64,000 nucleotides of DNA, taken from Beroe ovata. Its lineage: Eukaryota; Ctenophora; Nuda; Beroida; Beroidae. Of the stretch, positions 21,001 to 27,700 are shown piece by piece; position 1 is the first letter of the stretch; each line of letters opens with the position of its first letter. The DNA lies in contig CAMPET010000158.1 in assembly GCA_946803715.1 (NCBI GenBank), forward strand, positions 12,596-76,595. Reading direction: 5' to 3'. Under the pieces are notes generated by a model. It did no database searches and was not told the DNA's origin. It saw only the letters and a program-made list of their open reading frames with translations. The translations under genes and the position numbers were made by a program.

Positions 21001-23265
21001 TCACTGGAAGAGACAACAGCTGCCCTAGGTGATATCAAGAGAAGAATTGATCTGATGCTCGGTGCAGAACGAGTCAAAGCTCGGGATATTGAGGATATTG
21101 TTCAGGGTGAGTCTGAACGTAGTGTCTTCCTTTACTCGCTCAGACTTAGTATGTTTGTGTCAGTGTAGCGTGTCGACTGTCGGGGTACTTGCAGATTTAC
21201 ACACAGCTTTTCGTGCTGGTGACAGTCAAATGGTCAAACTTAAAAAAGATGGTTAAGATGTGCTCATTGAATTTGGGTTTCTCCCTTGTTCAGCACAGTG
21301 GTTTTTTACAGTATAACTTCTCAGAGATGGACAGGCTGGAGCTACCTCTGTCTGACAGAGAACTGGCAGATCTGATTGATGACCTGACAGACGCTCTCAA
21401 CGATATCAACCTCGTAAACACAGGTAAATAGCTGACACTGACCATTTGATCTTGGCAAGAGGCCAGCGCATAGATCTGCTCTGTGCTTTATGGATAAGAG
21501 GACATGAACTCCCTGCGAAAACATTTCTTCCTGACACTCTGAAAAGCAATATCAGCAACCGGACCAAATCCTACACACTCCATGTATCCCTTTTCTGTGG
21601 CCCCCAGCCAGCTATCAAGACTAAATCCATCCACACTCAATGTGAATATCCGAATTCCCCAGTTTCACACACTCCATGTTCCCCAGATGTGGACATCTCT
21701 CTACCGGACAAAGACCGCATAGCAGAGCTGCTAGCCCGGGCAGAGTCCGTCAGTACCGAGGCTAACAAAACACTGGACGCTATCGTCAGTGCTACAGCCG
21801 ACCTAGTGAAGTTTGATGAGGAGTTTGGGGCTGCTCAGAGCTTGATTCAGGATACCACCGAGGTGGTGAACGAGGGATGGGAGTCCATTAACGAGGTAAA
21901 TACCTATCTAATTAACCAGGTAAATACCTAGCTATTATCTAATTAACGAGGTAAATACCTATCTATTTAGTGCGAGGTAAATACCTAGCTAATGAACGAG
22001 GTAAATACCTAGCTAATTGGTGCGAGGTTCTGGGATAAGGATAGGCGATAGGGGATGAAACCATTACCAAGTGTGAGCAGTCTGCAGGTGTTATTGGTAA
22101 CCAGTGTTCCAATATAAAAAGTAAAGAATTAGTTCTATGATTTCGTTTTCTGAAAACATCGTCTTCATCTGTCTCCCTCCTCTCTCAGATAAAGCAGAAC
22201 AGAGACAGGGCAGAGACTGCCCGTGACGGTCTCGATCAGGAGTTGGATGACCTGGAGAAGGAGTTGGAGCTCCTGCTGGCCGATATTGCGAGCGGGGATA
22301 GCATTGCTGCCCAGGCTCAAGAGAAGATAGAGGAGGCCATTGAGGTATCCTTCTCATTTCTTTGATCAGTTCTCGTTGACACAGAAGGAAATTAGATATT
22401 TAAGAGCACTTGTTATGAGAGCGCCTGATTCATAACTTAATTTCTTCCTGAAACGGATAATACTGCTGTTCATGTCAAAAAGAAGACGATTAGAGATTTA
22501 AGAGCACTTGTTATGAGAGTTCCTCATTCTTAACTAGATTTTGCAAAATTCCGTGATCTGCTCTTGGATCGATTCGATAGTATCCCCTGTTATCATCGTA
22601 TTATAGTATCACAATATCATCTTCAATCAGACTAAGGATCGGAATGATGGGAAAGTGAAGCAGTTGAAATCACAATATTCCGACCTTGATGATCTCGTTG
22701 CCGAAAAGGAGAAGGTAATATAATGAAATGGCGGTGTTTTGTTGTGAGGCGATGAACAATTGACACCACATCACTATAGTTAACACCTCTTCTTGACACC
22801 ACCTCCTATTAACATTGCAGGAGGTAGAGGCTCAACTGGATGACACGACTGAAGGAGCTGCTATCAGTGATAGGGTGAAGAGTGCTATGGATGGGAAGCT
22901 GGACGAAGTAGAGGACCTCACTAAACTGTTAGTCCAGCAGAGTGACACCAATTATTGACACTGCTTTGCTTTAATGACACTGTTGCTCCATTGACACCGC
23001 CTCACTCCATTGACACCACTTTCCCGCACAACAGTTGTCTGACACAAATTTGACTCCTTGACACCACTCTGGTCAACAGCAGTGGTATTGACACCATTCT
23101 ACATTTTAATCTCCCTTCCTCCACAGGTATATTGTACAGCAGTCTACTCTGGTTGACCTGAACAGAGAACTAGACGAACTAGAAGTTAAACTAGATGAGA
23201 TTATGGAGAAGATAAACGTTAAAGCCACCTACCATGCACAATGCAAGAACGACATTCCCGCGTAG
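70..23265 (+). CDS. Laminin-like chain with novel N-terminal repeat modules (5' end outside window)
   Basis: Secreted basement-membrane protein by family. Exons read by frame and phase: 70-231, 397-493, 639-766, 971-1114, 1270-1386, 1565-1746, 1874-1961, 2040-2128, 2289-2484, 2684-2859, 3015-3204, 3371-3504, 3752-3881, 4190-4359, 7368-7566, 7735-7851, 8010-8159, 8299-8510, 12023-12131, 12319-12461, 12630-12696, 12863-12966, 13126-13239, 13392-13571, 13705-13870, 14010-14159, 14278-14409, 14658-14745, 16953-17014, 17148-17310, 17484-17624, 17872-17998, 18208-18427, 18561-18714, 18856-18974, 19141-20834, 20980-21106, 21325-21423, 21687-21895, 22189-22344, 22631-22714, 22821-22927, 23127-23265 (TAG). 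They give 2,510 residues in one continuous frame. Exons at 10448-11401 are a second copy of 12023-12900 and are left out as a probable assembly duplicate. Phases match across the introns that hold PAH, TRNT1 and the UNC93-like gene, which supports one gene. The LN domain, if present, lies upstream. Confidence 0.85.
3882..4022 (+). repeat. ~27-bp minisatellite starting at a splice donor
   Basis: Five or so copies of a 27-base unit containing GGTAAGTACAGTACTAGG and GGTACTGAC. The first copy begins at the real donor of exon 3752-3881, and the unit also resembles the last bases of that exon. Each copy therefore carries a consensus-like GGTAAGTA donor. The array is open in the exon frame for several units. 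Confidence 0.9.
4360..4490 (+). repeat. G-rich donor-adjacent minisatellite
   Basis: Degenerate tandem copies of GAGTGAGGATAGGGCGAGA begin directly at the donor of exon 4190-4359. Several copies retain GTGAGG, a donor-like hexamer. Confidence 0.85.
4834..6343 (-). CDS. PAH: Phenylalanine 4-hydroxylase
   Basis: Two exons on the minus strand, 6343-5686 and 5489-4834, give 437 residues (human PAH is 452). It would convert phenylalanine to tyrosine with tetrahydrobiopterin and non-haem iron in the cytosol. Domain order: N-terminal ACT regulatory domain (about residues 5-75, with [12 protein letters not shown]), then the catalytic domain. Iron ligands are visible as His and His in CHELIGH and Glu in [36 protein letters not shown] and [13 protein letters not shown] favour PAH over tyrosine or tryptophan hydroxylase. 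The C-terminal end looks like a short tetramerisation helix ([12 protein letters not shown]). Start: Met at 6343; a second Met three codons on is also possible. The intron (5490-5685) is in phase 1. The gene lies wholly inside the 4360-7367 intron of the laminin-like gene, on the opposite strand. Confidence 0.95.
5500..5566 (-). repeat. GGGGAATTAG/GGGGAGTTAG repeat in the PAH intron
   Basis: Several imperfect tandem copies of a ~10-11 base purine-rich unit on the plus strand, within the only PAH intron and next to its acceptor. Confidence 0.75.
6344..7194. other. Intronic region upstream of PAH; no further gene seen
   Basis: AT-rich unique sequence between the PAH start and the next laminin-like exon. 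It probably contains the PAH promoter and 5' UTR. I see no convincing exon on either strand. Confidence 0.5.
7195..7367 (+). repeat. Tandem decoy copies of an acceptor and exon start
   Basis: The real exon starts at 7368 after CCCCAG with GTGTACGTGGAACTCCCC. Similar sequence occurs at about 7201 (CCCCAGTTGTACGTGGAGCTC) and again at about 7333 (AAGGTGTACGTGTAGCTC, with an in-frame stop). Between them are copies of CATACTCCGCTCACCCCTCA. These look like tandem duplicates of the intron-exon junction. Confidence 0.8.
8753..10015 (-). CDS. TRNT1: CCA tRNA nucleotidyltransferase 1
   Basis: An uninterrupted 420-codon frame encoding the enzyme that adds the 3' CCA to tRNAs in mitochondria and cytosol, using CTP and ATP without a template. 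Visible class II nucleotidyltransferase motifs: VGGAVRD (about residue 38) followed by PKDVDLCT with the metal-binding aspartates, RRDLTINAM (motif B), [13 protein letters not shown] (motif D-like) and [12 protein letters not shown]. The C-terminal third is helical and charged, as in the family. The usual length is 400-430. Met at 10015 is the natural start; no clear mitochondrial presequence is visible, so an upstream in-frame start or a non-canonical signal cannot be excluded. The gene is intronless although its host gene is intron-dense, suggesting a retrocopy or intron loss. It sits antisense in the 8511-10447 (or 8511-12022) intron of the laminin-like gene. Confidence 0.93.
   Translation of the reverse strand: MAEASNHTILKIDHCVWYRPVKLLTEMFAERGFEVRIVGGAVRDIILQKQPKDVDLCTSANPDEMLELLVETHTSHRKTGIQHGTVTIYKKGLSFEMTSLRRDEVNAAGEKVIAYGKSFEEDSERRDLTINAMSIDIEGRLHDYHSGQEHLADGVLRFVKSAETRITEDPLRMLRYFRFACCSDGMFHIDCGDEYKKVFREKSKLLNKIPGERIWKEMEMILSSGRCAETLDVMEDCGLLSVISIPKNGVDLYTELIDTTVCVPDVTSDNKAGIILGLIFKERPVELQDLIERWRASNRVKENAYSARFISNDTTLSEMKKKLYDEKPDRFAEQKRAFLQTVLSDKKCILTEGEKEELEKFTRPIFNLTKDHIAADIPKFKGKIKDCIESMRSEWIKSDFKLEVSQMIEMLKKAESEKSA
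10552..10755 (+). repeat. 99-bp donor-containing duplication present in only one of the two copies
   Basis: AGCAGGTAGGTGATGAGCC at 10552 (the real donor of exon 10448-10556) recurs at 10651 with the following ~95 bases. The corresponding site at 12128 has a single donor with a different small insertion. The duplication therefore differs between the two near-identical copies. Confidence 0.85.
11230..11364 (+). repeat. Intronic TGACACCACTT motif cluster
   Basis: Five or so copies of (T)TGACACCACTT or close variants, spaced 15-40 bases apart in the intron. The cluster recurs in the duplicate at 12726-12860. It is the best example of a motif found in many introns of this window. Confidence 0.8.
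11403..11609 (-). pseudogene. TRNT1: Truncated TRNT1 N-terminus (duplicate)
   Basis: About 69 codons, starting with an extra Met-Thr before the usual Met and ending at the gap at 11402 just after the DVDLCT metal-binding motif. Protein changes from the full copy are few (for example Ala to Thr near residue 4 and Gln to His before KQPKD). If the region is a haplotype duplicate this is simply the second allele of TRNT1, not a separate gene. If it is a true duplication it is a broken copy. Confidence 0.75.
13626..13704 (+). repeat. Duplicated branch/acceptor tract
   Basis: TTTCCTTGTGTTTGCA occurs at about 13638 and again directly before exon 13705. Only the second copy has the functional CAG. 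Confidence 0.75.
15060..15240. repeat. Palindromic TACAATGTACATTGTA repeats
   Basis: Repeated near-palindromes made of TACAATGT and ACATTGTA in the intron upstream of the UNC93-like gene. A second cluster lies at 17781-17871. They may fold as hairpins in RNA and may be part of the nested gene's 5' region. Confidence 0.75.
15470..16774 (+). CDS. UNC93-like / MFS multi-pass membrane protein, intronless and nested
   Basis: A 434-residue frame from the Met at 15470. The frame is open to 15086, but the upstream part is low-complexity AT-rich DNA and was not taken as coding. About 11 hydrophobic segments are visible, including [57 protein letters not shown] and [18 protein letters not shown]. An early Asn-Ser-Ser loop, a short cytoplasmic central linker (about residues 205-230, acidic) and repeated GxG in helices fit a major facilitator fold. 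The order, with a first helix, a loop with NSSL, and a helix ending ATACVPWL, resembles UNC93 proteins (ion-channel regulators or trafficking factors), but this is by impression only. No intron, and same strand as the host, inside the 14746-16952 laminin intron. A retrocopy origin is possible. Confidence 0.65.
   Translation: MIPRISDEVWNIGTASTALLLVTTAMTTAVTLENSSLADSSLSPHSSTKLLALSFSFLAFSSLPATACVPWLRRYFSHRSLVVMTTLLHLPLYFGLWFLRPILILVGAGVTGAADSVVGVVVKDYVTCVSGRRRVERNLTYTMLVLSFNTVLSSGVSYACLGGDGRMDHGRRVTVYGTCVGGTLCAALLALGAMKPASLPENGEEDGAEIVPDEPAGGPHWYSRHVVFMKEHMVQGIGLCSVVVGIFFTYPLILLTCIRNTFHDELLIPQFGFILGGSATLTNSVFHALATRYGYRTLAHVLAWLQFVSLLTILSVFPPHSLFSPSSSPRPLIASGPWVIYPLAALIGISVTINQLLLFVTAGRISTMPHVMRGLKPDSIFAWCVTLFNASAGLIFLFTSHQSVYILVLISFIGLVVQYSTFLNNLLVRSAFVR
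17320..17445 (+). repeat. AAGTGGTGTCA motif cluster (reverse orientation)
   Basis: Five or so copies of AAGTGGTGTCAA/G or close variants in the intron after exon 17148-17310. This is the reverse complement of the TGACACCACTT motif at 11230 and 22760. Confidence 0.8.
17484..18714 (+). other. Laminin L4 (IV-A) domain
   Basis: Exons 17484-17624, 17872-17998, 18208-18427 and 18561-18714. The domain follows [12 protein letters not shown] and ends with [18 protein letters not shown], the split-LE boundary that flanks L4 domains in laminin alpha and gamma chains and perlecan. The centre has the expected beta strands ([24 protein letters not shown]). Beta chains normally carry an LF domain here instead. 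Confidence 0.88.
17781..17871 (+). repeat. Palindromic repeats containing duplicated acceptor tract
   Basis: Copies of TACAATGTACATTGTACATTTCCCACA, the last of which supplies the acceptor CCCACAG of exon 17872. An earlier copy ends CCCACAC and cannot serve as an acceptor. Confidence 0.8.
18856..20834 (+). other. Second LE block and start of laminin coiled coil with beta-type loop
   Basis: Six LE modules (from [10 protein letters not shown] at 18857 to the one ending SFPDCVP), then CGECYDAW, the usual start of the laminin coiled coil. Heptads with Leu/Ile follow. At about 20629-20690 the coil is broken by a six-cysteine segment containing [11 protein letters not shown]. That matches the cysteine loop (beta knob) specific to laminin beta chains. 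Exon 19141-20834 is unusually long (1,694 bases) for this gene. Confidence 0.9.
21896..22035 (+). repeat. Donor-anchored tandem repeat GAGGTAAATACCTA
   Basis: Five copies of a ~25-30 base unit starting with the real junction GAG|GTAAATACCTA of exon 21687-21895. Copies carry ACGAGGTAAATACC or CCAGGTAAATACC, so each has a plausible donor. Confidence 0.9.
22386..22545 (+). repeat. Two-copy intronic direct repeat
   Basis: ATTTAAGAGCACTTGTTATG with flanks occurs at about 22398 and again about 100 bases later in the same intron. Confidence 0.75.
22760..23100 (+). repeat. TGACACCACTT motif clusters in the last laminin introns
   Basis: About ten copies of TTGACACCAC(T/C) and variants, spread over two introns on either side of exon 22821-22927. 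Confidence 0.8.
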
Positions 23266-24777
23266 TATGATTACGTCGCCATAGAAACGCTGTCACGTTA
23301 TGACCTCGCCATAGCGACGCTATGACGTCATTTAAATTGAATCGTGACCCGTGCCTATTCTTCACGATTTCTCTAGAAACTTTTCAGAAAGGTTTATGGG
23401 ACATCGAATCTTCAGTAGTCTCGATGTATGAAGATGGTGATTATTTTAATCATTTCTATTGCAAACGAATTTTGACCTGTACACTTGCAGTTACACACTT
23501 CACTGTCACAGACTTATCGCTATTGATTGTTTTATTAAGTTTTATATTTTAGATTTTTTAACTCAGAATCAGATCATGATTGATTTTTCTAAACAATGTT
23601 CTATCACCGTTTATATTATAGGGAGTCTAAATCGTTTTGTTAATTGAACTAAAAACTTTTTACTCTATACAGATGTATCATACACTTACTACTACTAGAA
23701 TGTAAAAGACATTGACGACCTAAATGTTGTATTTTACAGCCCCTCGTATGTTTTTGAGGTACAGTGTACAAACTCTTAACTCAATATAATATTAATTAAA
23801 TTATTCATTATTACCTTGTTTTATTCACTCCGTTGAAAACCGTATTATCGGTCCCATGCGGTATGGACGATGAATGGCATAATATGTTCATGCGACCTTA
23901 ATAAGGTTATTCTGTATTGATGCTGTATCGAATGAAATATATCTACCAGCGGTCCGCGACAATGCAGGGATATTTTGACCACTCAGTGACAGTGCTCGGT
24001 AAACCTGTGTGTATTGTATCTTTGTGTGTTTTGCGAGACACGTGAAGGAGCAAATTTGGGTAGTTTTGTCTCACTTGATGATGATCGCGCCGCGCATTGA
24101 CAGAATTGAAATATTCCAGTCGTAAAATAACTTTGCGAAAAGTTAGCGCGCAATCCGCAAATATGCTGCGCGCGCAGCATGTATGTATTTAAGATGCTAC
24201 GGATTCGTTTTATACAATTTTGTACACATTTGTAGTTTATACGATACGTGTGTAATGTGTAGTTCTTGTTGTACTGTACTTGTAGAGCTCGTATTCTATT
24301 TCACGATTATAATATGTTGAATACTGGAATCGAATGACTTCGTACATGTCACCGTGACAGTGGCATTCGTTCGTGATTTCGTTTGCCATGACCCCAATGC
24401 CCATGACTGTAAAATCTACTGTGGTTTCACCGCATTCGTAGTGTACTTTGTGACCCCAGACCTCTCATATTTTTTGTTATCTCGCATTACAGTGCGCTTT
24501 CAATTTCGTCACTTCTCACTGTATTAAATCTGGGTCTGATAAGACAAATCTAAATCTAATTCCTGTTTTTTATGGCCTTTCAATTCAATATTGAAGTTAA
24601 CTCATGTTTAATCCAAACTTATGATACAGATACAAGTTAAACCGGTTTTTGTTCGATGATGCCTGTCTTCCCCAACGATTCATCATTCTATTCAACATCA
24701 ATTTTCGAACCTATTGCTATTCTGCCGCTCATGATTGAAGTTCATGTGACACGTTAACTTATCCTCTAGCTGTCATA
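23266..24777. other. 3' flank of laminin-like gene and intergenic region
   Basis: AT-rich non-coding sequence. It contains a perfect 18-base palindrome around ATGCTGCGCGCGCAGCAT at 24163-24180 in a short GCGC-rich patch (24088-24180). The rest probably holds the laminin 3' UTR and the aquaporin promoter. Confidence 0.5.
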
Positions 24778-27700
24778 ATGTCATCATCAGAAGAGTTGGA
24801 GTGTGACGGTCACGCTAATGACCACTATCATCGACGCAATGAATTTCACCCGGTGGCTATCTATGAAGGTAAGACTTTCTTCTTCTTAGTTCTTGGCTTT
24901 CGAATAGTCTTTTTAAAATTTTAAAATTACTCTTGTTCAAATACCTCTTCTTCAAACATCTCTTTTTTTCAAGTGGTAATGCGTCGGGTTGTGACATAGT
25001 GGGCATGGGGCTAGGATTATGAAATCGACTGGTATGAAGTCTTTGTTAGAACATATTTTCGCTCTTGGCTTCTATTGAACTCCCAACCAAACTTGATCAC
25101 TCACAAAACCTGTTCAGCTTGTTTTCTGGGTGACTCTCTCCCTCTCTCTCTCCTTGCGGCCCCTTAGCTTAGAAACAGGTTTCCCTAGAATAACAATAGG
25201 AAGGATGACCGTCACTGTATGTAACTATATTCATCATATTCATTCATTTCGGATGTTTTTCATACCCCGACTAAACGGAAAAGAATTCCTGATTCAATGA
25301 TTAGTGTCTGAGGCGGAAAAACACATCGGATTGAAATTTGTTTTTGTAAGTCTGTCCCAAGCATAATTCTCGGTGAAAAAGAGTTTTTTGGAATAATATG
25401 CGGCCATCATTGATTATTGTTATTATTTTGAAAGTCTGGGTATTTGTTGGATTTAAAACCGGCATTGAACTTGTCTTTGGACATCTCAAAGGCCGAGACT
25501 TCCAGACGTTGAAATTTTTAAAAATATTCCCAATCCAAATAGATCTGCTCTCGTAGATAATTGCTGACAAAAACTTTTAACATCTCATAATTAAGAATCA
25601 GAGCAGAGTAGTCTGCCGCTTTGAATGTGATTTGATTCTTCTTCTCTCCTACGGAAAAACCTGACTGACTCGTTTCATAGACAATCGCTCACTTTTAAAA
25701 GGGGGCTTGTCCCCCACTACTTAGTTCTTTCACCGCAAATCTCGTTCTTTAATACTTATCGCGGGAATAGAATTTCCGAATTATTTCAAAATGACTCACT
25801 TTTTCTACCGTAACATATCGTATCCACATTCTGTCATATCCCAATCATCAGAAAGGATCAACCATTCTTACTTCTATTAACTCATCAGTTAGGGCAAGGA
25901 CGCTCTTATAATCAGAGTCATGAGCAACTCACAGTCAATGGTTTTGCAATATGTGAAATTGCTCGAGACGAAGAGTGCCAATCAAATAATAACACACGTG
26001 TAAAACACTCTGCTAAGGGAGGGTATGATGTGTATATATTCAATCAAATAGCTAGTCGCTACTGCAGAAAGAGTACTCACTACTCACATATTGTGGGGTA
26101 GTCAGTGGCTGTTGTTGCACGCAGTTGAGTCATAGTCTTAATCGGGAGTCGTGCCTATGAAAGCGCGTAATGGTTACTGGTCATAATCTTAGCGGAAATT
26201 TATCTTGAATTCTGTAGAGTCTAGGAATTTTTCCAGATGTCGTGATGATTGAGCACTTTCCTTGCAAATTAGCACCCAGCAAGTCTTCACTTAATTGAGT
26301 TTATACTGCTCCAGTCGACCATTCATCCACGGATGTTTTTGTGAAACTAACATATTCCACGGTTTAGTAAAATATATGCAGATTTTTTATTTTAATGAAT
26401 ATTAGACCTTTCGGAATGTTGAGAATAATAAAAAATTACGGAGTGGAGAAGAATCATGAATGGTCCTTCTAGGACCCAATTTAAAAACTGGATTTTCGAA
26501 ATTCATGCTCATTTAGCGCATAACTATTAAACATCATCATGCATATTTAGACTCGTTTCACCGGTATATGCTCTCACGGGTATATTCCCCACTTGTTAAC
26601 TTTCGCTCAGGGCATAATTGTTTCAAGCAGTCTTTATTAAAATTCATGTCATATTTTTCTGAGAATTGCTCTCAATTATAGGATTGACCAGCGATATTGA
26701 TAGCACCATGGACAATTTATACGTGCTCCCATTTATTGTGCAGTATGGCATATACTCATTAACCCCTGACATCTGTCGTCCTACCTATAATAGCTGTTCC
26801 CATGACTTATAATACGGGATGAGCAAAATGTGCCAGGTCAGAGGTGATATGCGTCAAACTTATGGAGATACATCGCAGCATACTCATGAGACACATCTCA
26901 CTTCACCCAAACCGTACTCTCATTATTAGCTCTATAAATGTATCATATAGTTCTAATGCACTATTATACCTGCTATGACTATACTATTCCTTTAAGTGTT
27001 CGTCTCTGGGATGCATGTCTTTGAGTTTCGTGACAGGTGGTAAATGGACTTGGTGAATGATTTTCCCAATAAATCACTCGTCAACAATTTGTCCCTTCTT
27101 CAATCAATCATTGCGCTTTCAATTAGTTAATTGATCGATTTGGTGCCCTGGAACTGAATTGAACTCGCTAAATCATCGTTTAATTATTGAAGTTCTTCAC
27201 CCTCTGCTTCCCCCTCCTGGGTAATTCGATGATGGAGTTGACAGTTGTTTCCTGTTTAACACCGTGTCCGGTGTTGGTGTCACTGACACCACGTGGTGTC
27301 AGTGAGATGTCTACCAACATTGGACCACCTGCAGAGTTAGGTGTTGATGTTTTGACCACGAGATTGGGCCATAACAACCGTATCAGTGTTGTTGAAATGG
27401 CATTGTTGTTGAAATGGGATTCCATGTTTGTGATCAACATCCGTGGTTGCAGTTCATGAGCACCGGTTCATTCCATTTCTCCCATTTCATTCCCCCGTTT
27501 CATCACTCGTTCCCAGGCCGTACTTTGAAATCTAAATTCCCGATATTTTTCCAAGTCATTTTTATCAAAATTAAGTTCATTTTCAACACCATGGTTTATC
27601 CGTTTTCTAGTCCGGTATCATCTGGTAACCCATGGATAAGAAGATTTCACCTGTCTGTCTCATTGAGGAGAATTTGAACGTTACATCCAACATTAACGAG

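Larger units (their letters stand above)
20980..23265 (+). other. C-terminal coiled coil of the laminin-like chain
   Basis: Seven short coiled-coil exons ending at TAG 23263-23265. A single Cys lies six residues before the stop ([10 protein letters not shown]), as expected for the beta/gamma interchain disulfide. There are no LG domains, so it is not an alpha chain. Confidence 0.88.

Noticed and set aside
27180-27459. Frames open on both strands of the long aquaporin intron
   Set aside because: Coding on both strands at once is a composition effect; sequence contains the intronic TGACACCAC motif.
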